Origin: Candidatus Hamiltonella defensa 5AT (Acyrthosiphon pisum)
GTDB taxonomy: Bacteria; Pseudomonadota; Gammaproteobacteria; Enterobacterales; Enterobacteriaceae
Reading direction: 5' to 3'
Assembly: GCF_000021705.1 (NCBI RefSeq)
Contig: NC_012751.1
Location: 1 to 64,000 of the forward strand
DNA length: 64,000 nucleotides
Numbering within the stretch: position 1 is the stretch's first letter; each line of letters opens with the position of its first letter. This document shows positions 43,724-53,567 of the stretch, piece by piece. A program made the translations under genes and the position numbers. The notes under the pieces were generated by a model that was not told where the DNA came from, did not search any database, and saw nothing but the letters and a program-made list of their open reading frames with translations.

Positions 43724-45553
43724 TTATCTGCTTTCATTCAACCGTTCTTTAAACCAATGGTTTAATTTTTTCTGAAATTGTCCTTTCAGATTTTTATTCA
43801 ATAAAGATTGGACATCTATTCGGTATTGTAAGTGAGCCCACGGGCCATAAATGTGTAAGGGCACATCAATGTCCTGTAACGTTTTTATCCAGTCTGCCTG
43901 TCCTTTGAAACCTTGTAATAACCGTACATTTAAATTCATGTTAGATTGTTGTTCAGGCAAATTAAATATCCCTTTACCCTTAATAGAAACGAAATGAGAA
44001 TCCGCTTTTAAATGGTTTATTTCTAATTTGCCCGCGTTTAATTTGAGATCACTTTCCAGTTTTTGAATGTCGGTGTAAGGCTTATAAATTTTTTCGACAT
44101 TGGCAACATGCATGTTTTTAGCGACCGTTTGTTCAATTAATTGCTGTATGTTCACCCCATTGAATTGAACAGGCTGCATGACGATTTTTGCATCCCCTTT
44201 CCATTGGGTCATAAAGGCTTGTAGATTGAGGCCATGACCAGAAAATATCCCTTTTAAAGAAGCTTTGCCCGATATCAGAGGTGATAAAGACAATCCCTGT
44301 AATAAGGATTTTAAATCAATATTTTTTAAAGTGGGATTGAGAGTCATCTGCATTTTTTTCTTGGTCAGGTCTGCTGTTGCGTTCAGCAAAAAATTTCCTT
44401 CAAATAGCTCACCGGATAATGGGTTTAATGATAATCGACCTTGATGATTTTTTAAGGCTAATTTGATGTTTTTTACTTTTATCCCTTGATAGGAGATTTG
44501 ATCTATGTTCAATAAAAAATCGGTATTAAAATCACGTAATACCTGTAAATTTTGTGATAAATCCTCATTATTATCTGTAGTTGTAGCAATGACGGGGGTG
44601 GGCACTGTAACAGCAGACGTGCTTTGATTTTTTGTGTTGTCTTTTTTTAAAGGCGTCCAGCCCAAGATTTCATCTAAATTAATATTTTGGGCTCTAAGAC
44701 GAATAAGATAAGTGGGAATTGAAGATAAAATTGCTTCTGCATTTCCGATAAAGTGGTTGTTATTTGCGCTGAAATTCAGCTGGTTGAATGTTAATTTTTC
44801 AGACGGCTTATCATACTGTGCCTGTAAAGTCATTGTTCCTTTGATGCCATTGACAGGAAGATCTGCCCCTTGTAACTGATAACTTAATTGCTGGATATCA
44901 GCATCCCATTTTTGAGGATATTGATGCAGATCAACAGCGGCTTTTAAAGAAACGGTTAAGTCTCGTTGATCTCTATTGATCTGGCTTAAAAGCGATATTT
45001 TGACTTGTTTATTTTCATTTTGTACTAAGTCAAGGTTCACGTTTCGTACATTAATTTGAGCTTCATCCTCTTTTTGCCAAATCAGTAGACTGTCCATTAA
45101 TTGAACTTTATCAATGCCCAGCTTCCAGTTAGAAGTAGAAGCGTGATCAGAATCAACCTCTTCCTTTGAGACCGTAGGCAAATTTTTAGGTGTTTTAGGT
45201 TGACTCTCAGGGATTAAGTTGATTCTGGCCCCTTTCAAGCTGACCTGTTTTACTTTTAATTGATGAGACAAAAGTGGCCAAAGTTCCACATCTAAACGCA
45301 TATTTTGTGCGCTGATAATCGATTTTTTTGCGCCTGGTGCCGTCAGTGACATTTGACCTGCTATCACGCTCAGTTGAGGCCAGACATGCCATCGAAGATC
45401 CCCTTCGAGTGCCAGTTGATATCCACTTCTTTTTTCAATTTGCTGAGCCAGATAACCACGAAAATCATTTGGATTTAATAAAACGACTAATGCTGTCATT
45501 CCGCCTGCCAGGAGCACCAACACAATAATAAATACTGTCATTAGTTTTTTCAT
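43724..45553 (-). CDS. asmA: AsmA, inner-membrane lipid-transfer/assembly protein
   Basis: 609 residues (E. coli 617). An N-terminal membrane anchor (residues 5-27) is followed by a long periplasmic part of the AsmA family (NPNDFRGYLAQQIEKRSGYQL; C-terminal GKGIFNLPEQQSNMNLN). AsmA-like proteins form bridge-like beta grooves thought to carry phospholipids to the outer membrane. dcd lies 81 bases upstream, as in E. coli. A run of low-complexity T/N residues near 315-335 is longer than I expect. Confidence 0.9.
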   Translation of the reverse strand: MKKLMTVFIIVLVLLAGGMTALVVLLNPNDFRGYLAQQIEKRSGYQLALEGDLRWHVWPQLSVIAGQMSLTAPGAKKSIISAQNMRLDVELWPLLSHQLKVKQVSLKGARINLIPESQPKTPKNLPTVSKEEVDSDHASTSNWKLGIDKVQLMDSLLIWQKEDEAQINVRNVNLDLVQNENKQVKISLLSQINRDQRDLTVSLKAAVDLHQYPQKWDADIQQLSYQLQGADLPVNGIKGTMTLQAQYDKPSEKLTFNQLNFSANNNHFIGNAEAILSSIPTYLIRLRAQNINLDEILGWTPLKKDNTKNQSTSAVTVPTPVIATTTDNNEDLSQNLQVLRDFNTDFLLNIDQISYQGIKVKNIKLALKNHQGRLSLNPLSGELFEGNFLLNATADLTKKKMQMTLNPTLKNIDLKSLLQGLSLSPLISGKASLKGIFSGHGLNLQAFMTQWKGDAKIVMQPVQFNGVNIQQLIEQTVAKNMHVANVEKIYKPYTDIQKLESDLKLNAGKLEINHLKADSHFVSIKGKGIFNLPEQQSNMNLNVRLLQGFKGQADWIKTLQDIDVPLHIYGPWAHLQYRIDVQSLLNKNLKGQFQKKLNHWFKERLNESR

Positions 45554-45634
45554 AAAGTTCTCTTAATGTCGATAAAAAAGCGTCATCGAAAATATAAATG
45601 TTTTGTACTCTATTTTTATTGCCTTACGCTTTCG

Positions 45635-46216
45635 TCAGTCTTTGTCAATCCGACTGGCTACTGCTCCTTTCTGGTTGTGATATTTTGCATCTTGACGCTG
45701 ATGATAAGGGCGTTTTGCTTGACCAGAAAGCAGTTCAAAACTCAGGGCCCCAATGAGCATCCCCGGGCGAAGCCCCAGTGGTAATTTTCCTGAATTATAA
45801 AATTCCAGCACAATTTGCCCGCGCCATCCTGGATCAATCCGGTGAGCGGTGACATGAACCATTAAACCGAGACGGGCTAAAGAAGAACGACCATCCAGCC
45901 AGCCTACTAAATCGTCCGGTATGGTAACGGATTCTAAAGTAACAGCAAGAGCCAGCTCCCCTGGATGCAGGAAAAAACATTCCTTTTCTTTGAGAACAAT
46001 TTTGTCGCTCATGATTTGATCGAGTGCATGATTAATCTCCTCTTTTGGGGCACTGAGATCGATGAAAGGCGCCTTGTGGCCCACAAAAACCCGAAATTCG
46101 TGCCCTAGACGTATGTCAACGGTTGCCCCGTTGATATGTTTTGCAGGAGGACGAGGTGTAATGGTTAATTTTTTTTCATCCAGCCAACGTTCTATATCAT
46201 GATCACAAAGTCTCAT
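45635..46216 (-). CDS. dcd: dCTP deaminase
   Basis: 193 residues, the E. coli length. The trimeric dUTPase fold motifs GWLDGRSSLARLGLMVHVTA and HRIDPGWRGQIVLEFYNSG are clear. It converts dCTP to dUTP, the main route to dTMP in enteric bacteria. Its ATG overlaps the lnt stop by 4 bases (ATGA), which ties it to the lnt operon; in E. coli dcd follows udk instead. Confidence 0.97.
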   Translation of the reverse strand: MRLCDHDIERWLDEKKLTITPRPPAKHINGATVDIRLGHEFRVFVGHKAPFIDLSAPKEEINHALDQIMSDKIVLKEKECFFLHPGELALAVTLESVTIPDDLVGWLDGRSSLARLGLMVHVTAHRIDPGWRGQIVLEFYNSGKLPLGLRPGMLIGALSFELLSGQAKRPYHQRQDAKYHNQKGAVASRIDKD

Positions 46217-47823
46217 TGTTCGCGTTTTCCTTTTTTATTGAGCCCAAAACTCGTATGTAAACTGCAATAAAGTGCGATACCCCCCATAATCAGGGCCATG
46301 CTCCATAATGGCCAAATCCCAAAACGGGCATAAGGGGTGATTCCAGACGTGGGTATCAGTGTTGCCTTCAATACTTGACGAGTAAATTGAGGCAACTGTG
46401 CCAATACATTACCCCTGGGTCCAATCAGGGCGGTAACCCCCGTGTTGGTGACTCGCAGCAGAGGACGACCCAATTCCAATGCTCTCATTCGAGCCATTTG
46501 AAAATGTTGCCAAGGCCCAATCGAGTGACCAAACCAGGCATCATTCGAAATGGTTAATAAAAAATCAGCATTGGGTTGAAAATTATCTCTTATTTGTTGC
46601 CCCAAGATAATTTCATAACAAATCGCAGTAATAACATTGAGTCCTTTGACGTTTAAAGGCGCTTGCTCATAGCGACCTGAACTAAAAGAAGACATGGGTC
46701 GATTAAAAAAAGGTATTAAGCGATGCAACATATTTTCGAGCGGAATAAATTCCCCAAACGGAACGAGATGATGTTTTTCATAGCTGTTCATCGCTGGATA
46801 TTCATAGGGTTTTTTCTCTCCAATAACAATCACTTTATTAAAAAGGAGATCATGAATAGGAGCAGCTGAAGATTTTTGTTCCCCCAATATACCCGTAATC
46901 AAACTGGCATGGTGGTTTCTAAGCAACTCATCCATTTCTTTTAAGAATGTTTTTTGATTTTTTTCGATGTCGGGAATGGCAGATTCAGGCCAAATAATAA
47001 TGGACGCTTTATCGATGTCAGGTAAGGTTTCATTTTTATATATTTGCAAAATATCGTTGACTGAATGGATGTCCATTTTAATGGCCTGATCAATATTTCC
47101 TTGTACTAAAGCAACCTGGACTGCTTTTTTAGGCTCGGGTGTAAACCAGTCGAGATAACGCAAAGGCCAGGGCAGAAATAAGAAAGCCAACGCAAGTAGC
47201 AAGGCGATTTTCAATCTTTGATGCCAGGCATAGGCCAACAGGCCAGTGACGATCATAAGGATGAAAGTGATGCCTTCTACACCTAAGATCGGGGCAATGC
47301 CTTGAAGTGGGCCTTGAATTTGAGTGTAACCAAATTGTAGCCAGGGAAAACCGGTAAAGATCGATCCGCGTAGATATTCTGTGATTTGCCAGAAGACTGG
47401 AGCCGCCAGAGTTAAACGCCACCAGGTGGTTTGAGGACATAAAGCCCCGAGTAGGCATGAAAATAAAAGAACATAAAGAGACAAATAAGCCACCAGCAAC
47501 AGAACAATAAACAAGCTGATGGGGGCAGACATACCGCCAAATTGAAAAATACTGACATAAACCCAACTGATCCCACTCCCAAAAAGACCAAGCCCCCAAC
47601 AAAAACCAATGAGTGCCGACTGTTTGATTGAGCGATTGAGTGTCAGGCTTAGTAAGCCAAACAAAGAGAGAATTGCCGCTGGCCAAAAATGAAAGGGAGA
47701 AAACGAGAAGGTGCCAGCGATCCCAAATAGTAAAGCAAAAAACACGCATGCCCAGCGAGATGTTAATAATGTCGTAGAAAAAAAAGATCGAACTTGAGAC
47801 ATAAAATGGGGTTTCTCTGACAA
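46213..47823 (-). CDS. lnt: Apolipoprotein N-acyltransferase
   Basis: 536 residues (E. coli 512). N-terminal helices fill residues 20-225; then the nitrilase-like domain with catalytic Glu (IIWPESAIPD), Lys (KHHLVPFGEFIP) and Cys (AICYEIILG). It adds the third acyl chain to outer-membrane lipoproteins. It follows corC as in E. coli ybeY-ybeX-lnt, and its stop overlaps the dcd start. Confidence 0.95.
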   Translation of the reverse strand: MSEKPHFMSQVRSFFSTTLLTSRWACVFFALLFGIAGTFSFSPFHFWPAAILSLFGLLSLTLNRSIKQSALIGFCWGLGLFGSGISWVYVSIFQFGGMSAPISLFIVLLLVAYLSLYVLLFSCLLGALCPQTTWWRLTLAAPVFWQITEYLRGSIFTGFPWLQFGYTQIQGPLQGIAPILGVEGITFILMIVTGLLAYAWHQRLKIALLLALAFLFLPWPLRYLDWFTPEPKKAVQVALVQGNIDQAIKMDIHSVNDILQIYKNETLPDIDKASIIIWPESAIPDIEKNQKTFLKEMDELLRNHHASLITGILGEQKSSAAPIHDLLFNKVIVIGEKKPYEYPAMNSYEKHHLVPFGEFIPLENMLHRLIPFFNRPMSSFSSGRYEQAPLNVKGLNVITAICYEIILGQQIRDNFQPNADFLLTISNDAWFGHSIGPWQHFQMARMRALELGRPLLRVTNTGVTALIGPRGNVLAQLPQFTRQVLKATLIPTSGITPYARFGIWPLWSMALIMGGIALYCSLHTSFGLNKKGKREQ

Positions 47824-47891
47824 TTGCTTAACCCTGGTTAGGTGAATGATTTTTTATGACGCCTTGATTTTTAAATTAAAAAAAGATCACG

Positions 47892-48773
47892 TTAAAGTGC
47901 GGCCAAATTTGGTTTTTGAACATTATCCGAAATTTTAACATTCAATTGAATAATACGTCTGTTATCTGCTTTAACAACTTTAAATAAATAGCCTTCTATC
48001 ATTATTGTTTCACCTCGAGAGGGTAGATGACCAAATGCCTGCATGATCAATCCACCCATAGTGTCCACTTCATCGTCATTAAAATGAGTACCGAATACAG
48101 CATTAAAATCTTTTATTTCAGTTAACGCTCTTAGCGTGTAAGTATGCTGACTTAACTGGCGTATATCAGAATCTTCAGTATCATCATATTCATCTTCAAT
48201 TTCCCCAACAATCAGCTCTAAAATATCCTCTATGGTGACCAGGCCAGAAATAGAGCCAAATTCATCAATGACAATGGCGATATGATAGCGGCGTAGTTGA
48301 AACTCTTTGAGCATTTTATCAACAGGCTTGCTTTCAGGCACAACCACTGCATTGCGTAATACAAGATCAATAGAAAAAGGCTGAGAGTCTTCTAACATAA
48401 ATGGCAGGAGATCCTTTGCCATTAAGATGCCTTCAATGTGATCTTTATCTTCGCTGATGACAGGAAAACGCGAATGGGCTGATTCAATGATGACATCAAG
48501 ACATTGATCAAGCGTCTGGTTACGCTTTAATGTCACCATTTGAGAACGGGGGATCATAATGTCACGGACACGTTGTTCGGAAATATCCATCACGCCTTCC
48601 AACATGTTGCGTGTGTCAGGATCAATCAGATCGTTTTGTTCAGAATCTCTGATTAATTCGACTAAATCATCCTTATTTTTAGGTTCATCATGAAATAGTT
48701 GACTAAAAAAAGAAGTAAAAAATCCTTTTTTCGAAGGGCTGTTAGCATCGTTTTCTAAATTATCATCGCTCAT
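47892..48773 (-). CDS. corC: CorC/YbeX, CBS-pair protein of Mg/Co efflux family
   Basis: 293 residues (E. coli 292). Two CBS domains (about 70-195: VRDIMIPRSQMVTL; RRYHIAIVIDEFGSISGLVT) bind nucleotides, and a CorC/HlyC domain ends the protein (DTMGGLIMQAFGHLPSRGE). Linked to magnesium/cobalt resistance and, in recent work, to ribosome maintenance. It lies 72 bases after ybeY and 68 before lnt. Confidence 0.93.
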   Translation of the reverse strand: MSDDNLENDANSPSKKGFFTSFFSQLFHDEPKNKDDLVELIRDSEQNDLIDPDTRNMLEGVMDISEQRVRDIMIPRSQMVTLKRNQTLDQCLDVIIESAHSRFPVISEDKDHIEGILMAKDLLPFMLEDSQPFSIDLVLRNAVVVPESKPVDKMLKEFQLRRYHIAIVIDEFGSISGLVTIEDILELIVGEIEDEYDDTEDSDIRQLSQHTYTLRALTEIKDFNAVFGTHFNDDEVDTMGGLIMQAFGHLPSRGETIMIEGYLFKVVKADNRRIIQLNVKISDNVQKPNLAAL

Positions 48774-48845
48774 AGCGTTTTAATTAATTTGACTCCTGAA
48801 TGAAAGAAATGAGATTTAAGCTTATGCTGATATTGTAAACATATT

Positions 48846-49301
48846 TTAATCATAAGGGTTTGGATATCCCAAATACATCATGATTTCAGTTTCTATCGAT
48901 TCCATTTTTTTTGCATCATCGTTCAAAATGTGATCATACCCTAGCAGATGAAGTGCGCCATGGACAACCATATGAGCCCAATGAGCCCATAATGCTTTTT
49001 TTTGCAATACCGCTTCTTTTTCAACGATTTGACGGCAAATAATGAGATCTCCAAGGAGGGGTAGTGGTACCTGCACGGGAGAGATAAAGGGAAAAGACAA
49101 GACATTGGTCGGTTTGTCTATCTGGCGATATTGAAAATTTAATTGTCTACTTTCTATTTCATCCACCAGCCGAATAGTGACTTCGGCATTTTTTTTAAAA
49201 GGAGAAATGGCAGAGGATAACCAAAGCTGAAAATCATTTTCATTAGGCAATCCTTGGTTGTCAACGCAAGCAATTTGTAAATCAAGAATAATCTGGTTCA
49301 C
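48846..49301 (-). CDS. ybeY: Endoribonuclease YbeY
   Basis: 151 residues (E. coli 155). The zinc-binding signature HGALHLLGYDH is complete. YbeY matures the 16S rRNA 3' end and takes part in ribosome quality control. In E. coli ybeZ precedes it; here there is no ybeZ, and the gap to divergent hldD (49302-49530) shows no gene. Confidence 0.95.
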   Translation of the reverse strand: MNQIILDLQIACVDNQGLPNENDFQLWLSSAISPFKKNAEVTIRLVDEIESRQLNFQYRQIDKPTNVLSFPFISPVQVPLPLLGDLIICRQIVEKEAVLQKKALWAHWAHMVVHGALHLLGYDHILNDDAKKMESIETEIMMYLGYPNPYD

Positions 49302-49530
49302 AGGTTTCTCAAGGAGAGGATAAAAGAATTAGATACTATAACTAAGGCATTAAGTTTAAAATTTAAGAAGGTGTCGCCCCTCATAACAATATGTTCGATT
49401 CATTATATTAATGAATGAGTTGCAATGGAAGGCAATAAAATAAAGACATTTGTAATCTTTCATAAAATAAAAAAGTAAAATGTTATGATCCTGGTTAACA
49501 TTGAAAAATAAACGAAGGGGAAAAAATAGC

Positions 49531-50460
49531 ATGATTATTGTCACAGGTGGTGCAGGGTTTATCGGGAGCAATATCGTTCGCGCACTCAATAAAATAGGGT
49601 ATCAGGATATCCTTGTTGTGGATAATCTCGAAAAGGGTGCTAAATTTGTTAATTTGGTTGATTTAAAAATCGCAGATTACAGAGATAAAGATGATTTTAT
49701 TACTTCTGTAAGGGCAAAAGAGGTTTTAGGAAATATTGAGGCTATTTTTCATTTAGGGGCCTGCTCATCTACGATGGAATGGGATGGCCAGTTTATGATG
49801 AAAAATAACTATGAATATTCAAAAACATTGTTGCATTTTTGTTTAAAAGCCTGCATTCCTTTCTTATATGCCTCTTCCGCGGCGGTTTACGGTGGAAGAA
49901 CAGATTGTTTTATAGAAGAGCCTCAATATGAAAAACCTTTAAATATCTATGGCTATTCTAAATTTTTGTTTGATCAATATGTGCGAAAAATATGGCCTAA
50001 AGCCAGAGCACCGATCTGTGGGTTTCGTTATTTTAATGTGTATGGCCCTCGTGAGACCCATAAAGGCAGTATGGCCAGTGTCGTTTTTCATCTTGATAAA
50101 CAAATAAAAGCAGGTAAACCTCCTCAATTGTTTTTGGGCAGTGAACAATTTAAACGCGATTTTATTTTTGTCGATGACGTCGCACAGATAAACCTATGGT
50201 GTTGGCAAAATCAGATTTCGGGTATTTTTAATTGCGGGACAGGGCATGCCGCATCATTTCAAACATTAGCGGATACCGTGGTGGCCTATCATAATAGCAA
50301 ACCTGTGCAATATGTAGATTTTCCAGAAAATCTAAAAGGTTGCTATCAAACTTTTACACAGGCGGACATCACAAAATTACGCACCATAGGTTACGACAAA
50401 CCTTTTAAACCCCTTGATGAAGGGGTCACCCATTATCTTGATTGGTTAAATCATCAATAA
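49531..50460 (+). CDS. hldD: ADP-glyceromanno-heptose 6-epimerase
   Basis: 309 residues from the ATG at 49531 (E. coli 310), with a GAAGGGG site upstream; a TTG at 49501 would add 10 unsupported residues. NADP-binding IIVTGGAGFIGSNIV and the catalytic YGYSK region (NIYGYSKFLFDQYV) are present. It makes the L,D-heptose of the lipopolysaccharide inner core. pgi follows after 31 bases. Confidence 0.95.
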   Translation: MIIVTGGAGFIGSNIVRALNKIGYQDILVVDNLEKGAKFVNLVDLKIADYRDKDDFITSVRAKEVLGNIEAIFHLGACSSTMEWDGQFMMKNNYEYSKTLLHFCLKACIPFLYASSAAVYGGRTDCFIEEPQYEKPLNIYGYSKFLFDQYVRKIWPKARAPICGFRYFNVYGPRETHKGSMASVVFHLDKQIKAGKPPQLFLGSEQFKRDFIFVDDVAQINLWCWQNQISGIFNCGTGHAASFQTLADTVVAYHNSKPVQYVDFPENLKGCYQTFTQADITKLRTIGYDKPFKPLDEGVTHYLDWLNHQ

Positions 50461-50491
50461 ACTGCTTTTTAAGGAGGTATCAGCATCACAT

Positions 50492-52138
50492 ATGAAAAAA
50501 ATAAATCCTACTCAGACATCTGCCTGGAAAGCTTTGCAGCAGCACTTTAAAGAAATAGAACCCATTCATATCAGACATCTGTTTCATGCGGATCCTAAAC
50601 GCTCTGAAAAATTTTCTCTCACTTTTAACGATCTCATACGGGTAGATTTTTCTAAAAATCGGCTGACTGCCCAGACAATCGAAAAGCTTCAAGCTTTAGC
50701 ACAGGAAACAGACTTGGCCCTCGCGATTTGCTCCATGTTTTCTGGTGGAAAAATTAATGAAACGGAAGAACGCCCCGTGCTACATATCGCCCTGCGTAAC
50801 CGCGGGAATCAGCCGATTTTGGTTGACGGTCAAGATGTGATGCCTTTGGTCAATGCCGTGCTGGAGAAAATGAAGCGATTTTGTCATCAAGTGATCAAAG
50901 GCGATTGGAATGGTTATAGCGGTCAAACCATTACAGATGTCGTGAATATTGGGATCGGCGGATCAGATTTGGGCCCTTATATGGCTACAGAAGCATTAAA
51001 ACCCTATAAAAATCATTTGAAGATGCATTTTGTTTCTAATGTGGATGGCACAGATATCGTTGAAACATTAAAAGCGCTTAACCCTGCCAGGACGCTCTTT
51101 ATCGTGGCTTCAAAAACCTTCACCACTCAAGAAACCATGACGAACGCCCAGACTGCTCGTGAGTGGTTTTTAAAAACAGCGGGTGATTCGGCCCATGTGG
51201 CGCGACATTTTGTGGCTTTATCCACCAATATTAAAGAAGTGACTAATTTTGGTATCGATCCTGAAAATAGTTTTGAATTTTGGGACTGGGTAGGAGGGCG
51301 TTATTCTCTTTGGTCGGCGATTGGCTTACCTATTGCTCTGTCTATTGGTTTTGATAATTTTGAAAAACTGCTAGAAGGTGCTTATGAGATGGATCAGCAT
51401 TTTTTGAAAACGGATTTTACTCACAATATTCCTGTGATATTAGCGCTAATTGGCATTTGGTATAGCCATTTTTTTGGCGCTGAAACTGAAGCGGTTCTAC
51501 CCTATGATCAGTATTTGCATCGGTTTCCTGCTTATCTTCAGCAAGCCAGTATGGAATCGAATGGAAAATGGGTGGATCGTGATGGAAAACCAGTGGGCTA
51601 TCAAACAGGGTCGATTCTTTGGGGAGAGCCGGGTACCAATGGTCAACACGCGTTTTATCAACTTATTCATCAGGGCACAAAGATCATTCCCTGTGATTTT
51701 ATTGCGCCTGTCATCAGCCATAATGCAATAGGCGATCATCATCATAAATTATTGGCGAATTTTTTTGCTCAAACCCAAGCGCTGGCATTCGGTAAAACAG
51801 AGCAAGAAGTTCAGGAGGAATTAATGGCTGAAGGGGTTTTTTCAGAAAAAGCGACATATTTGGCACCTTTTAAAGCGTTTTCTGGTAATCGCCCGACGAA
51901 CTCTATTTTATTAAAACAAATCACGCCTTTGAGTTTAGGTGCTTTAATTGCCTTATATGAACACAAAATTTTTACGCAGGGCGTGATTTTAAATATTTTT
52001 TCTTTTGATCAATGGGGTGTAGAGCTGGGTAAAAAATTAGCTTCTGGGATTTTATCTGAGCTAGAAGGACCTGAAAAAGTGTCTTGCCATGATAGTTCAA
52101 CGAATTCTTTAATCAATTGTTTTAAAAAATGGCATTAA
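50492..52138 (+). CDS. pgi: Glucose-6-phosphate isomerase
   Basis: 548 residues (E. coli 549). Substrate-binding VNIGIGGSDLGPYMATEAL, VASKTFTTQETMTNA and the catalytic GRYSLWSAIGLP and QASMESNGK blocks are present. It interconverts glucose-6-P and fructose-6-P at the start of glycolysis. The ATG follows an AAGGAGG site. The 141 bases after the stop (52139-52279) hold no gene I recognise and no clear terminator. Confidence 0.97.
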   Translation: MKKINPTQTSAWKALQQHFKEIEPIHIRHLFHADPKRSEKFSLTFNDLIRVDFSKNRLTAQTIEKLQALAQETDLALAICSMFSGGKINETEERPVLHIALRNRGNQPILVDGQDVMPLVNAVLEKMKRFCHQVIKGDWNGYSGQTITDVVNIGIGGSDLGPYMATEALKPYKNHLKMHFVSNVDGTDIVETLKALNPARTLFIVASKTFTTQETMTNAQTAREWFLKTAGDSAHVARHFVALSTNIKEVTNFGIDPENSFEFWDWVGGRYSLWSAIGLPIALSIGFDNFEKLLEGAYEMDQHFLKTDFTHNIPVILALIGIWYSHFFGAETEAVLPYDQYLHRFPAYLQQASMESNGKWVDRDGKPVGYQTGSILWGEPGTNGQHAFYQLIHQGTKIIPCDFIAPVISHNAIGDHHHKLLANFFAQTQALAFGKTEQEVQEELMAEGVFSEKATYLAPFKAFSGNRPTNSILLKQITPLSLGALIALYEHKIFTQGVILNIFSFDQWGVELGKKLASGILSELEGPEKVSCHDSSTNSLINCFKKWH

Positions 52139-52279
52139 ATGTGACACCTTTTGCAAAACCCACTGCGCGGACTGTGACTTAATCATGCGTTAGCTGGCAT
52201 CTTAAATGACAACCCTTATTACGGTTTTGAAAAAGGTCTATTTCAGTAACGTATTTAATTTAAGTGAGCCATTACCTAT

Positions 52280-53521
52280 ATGAAAAATTCATTTTCTGTC
52301 AAAACAACCTTAGGTTCAAGATCCTTGTTATTTCCGCTCTCGTTGGTCTTATTCGAATTTGCTACTTATATCGCCAACGATATGATCCAACCTGGAATGT
52401 TAATGGTCGTCGCTGATTTTAAAGTCGGGGTCGAGTGGGTGCCCACTTCTATGACAGCTTATTTGGCAGGCGCTGTATTATTTCAATTGTTAATAGGCCC
52501 TTTATCAGACCGCCGGGGAAGGCGCCCTGTCATGTTATTTGGAATCGGATTTTTTGTGGTCACCTGTTTAGCCATTTTATGGGCAAGCAATATCGAGCAA
52601 TTTATTGCCATGCGTTTTTTACAAGGCATTGGATTGTGTTTTATCGGTGCGGTAGGCTACGCCACTATTCAAGAAGCTTTTGAAGAAAGCATGTGCGTCA
52701 AAATCATTGCACTGATGGCGAATGTTGCTTTAGTTGCGCCTTTACTGGGCCCTCTGGCAGGAGCGGCTTTGATTCACGTGGCGCCTTGGGAAGTGATGTT
52801 TGTCTTTTTTGCTGTATTAGGTACGATCTCTTTTGTTGGTTTATGGCGAGCTATGCCAGAAACCGCGACTTTAAAGGGAGAAAAATTGTCCTTTTCGGTG
52901 CTTAAAGCCGATTACAAAAACGTGTTCTCTAATACTCGTTTTCTTTGTGGTGCCTTCGGATTAGGCTTCGCCAGTTTGCCTTTGCTCACTTGGATAGCTC
53001 AGTCTCCTGTGATTTTGATTACGTCAGAAAAACTGTCTATTTTTGATTATGGTTTATTGCAAATCCCTATTTTTGCTGCCTTGATTTCCGGTAACATCAC
53101 CCTCGCAAGTTTAACCTCTAAAAAAAAACTACCACAATTAATTCAATTAGGCGCAGGGCCAATGATCATAGGTTTACTTTTGGCGGCGGTGTCTACCTTA
53201 TATTCCTCTCACGCCTACTTTTGGATGGTCGCTGGCTTAAGTATTTATGCTTTTGGTCTCGGTTTAGGTAATGCTGCGTTAATGCGTTTAACCTTGTTTT
53301 CCAGCAAGGTCAGCAAAGGGGCGGTGTCTGCGGTGGTTGGTATGATCAATATGCTGATGTTTTCTATAGGAATTGAATTTGCTCAAATTCTTTATGTACG
53401 GGGAGGTAGCGGTTTTTTTAATGTATTTAATTTGCTATGCGGATTGTCCTGGTTCCTGCTGGTATGGATTTTTTTGCGTACCAAACCTGTTGAGACTCAA
53501 AAAGACATTTCCAGCATTTAA
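52280..53521 (+). CDS. mdfA: MdfA-type multidrug/proton antiporter, copy 1
   Basis: 413 residues (E. coli MdfA 410), a 12-helix major facilitator. The two helix-1 acidic residues needed for drug and proton binding are kept (LFEFATYIANDMIQPGM, matching Glu26 and Asp34), as are WVPTSMTAYLAG, SDRRGRRPVM and RFLQGIGLCFIGAVGYA. MdfA exports a wide range of lipophilic cations and neutral drugs such as chloramphenicol in exchange for protons. A second copy follows after 46 bases. The other intramembrane positions match E. coli more closely than copy 2 does, so this is likely the ancestral-function copy. Confidence 0.9.
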   Translation: MKNSFSVKTTLGSRSLLFPLSLVLFEFATYIANDMIQPGMLMVVADFKVGVEWVPTSMTAYLAGAVLFQLLIGPLSDRRGRRPVMLFGIGFFVVTCLAILWASNIEQFIAMRFLQGIGLCFIGAVGYATIQEAFEESMCVKIIALMANVALVAPLLGPLAGAALIHVAPWEVMFVFFAVLGTISFVGLWRAMPETATLKGEKLSFSVLKADYKNVFSNTRFLCGAFGLGFASLPLLTWIAQSPVILITSEKLSIFDYGLLQIPIFAALISGNITLASLTSKKKLPQLIQLGAGPMIIGLLLAAVSTLYSSHAYFWMVAGLSIYAFGLGLGNAALMRLTLFSSKVSKGAVSAVVGMINMLMFSIGIEFAQILYVRGGSGFFNVFNLLCGLSWFLLVWIFLRTKPVETQKDISSI

Positions 53522-53567
53522 CATCGATATCATATCCCTGAACGTCATGCGTAAAAGCGCTTAATTT

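Noticed and set aside
47129..47749. Long alternative frame inside lnt
   Set aside because: lnt is complete with all catalytic residues; the other frame is a shadow with implausible composition.
49501..49530. TTG start for hldD
   Set aside because: ATG at 49531 has a good ribosome site and aligns with the family.
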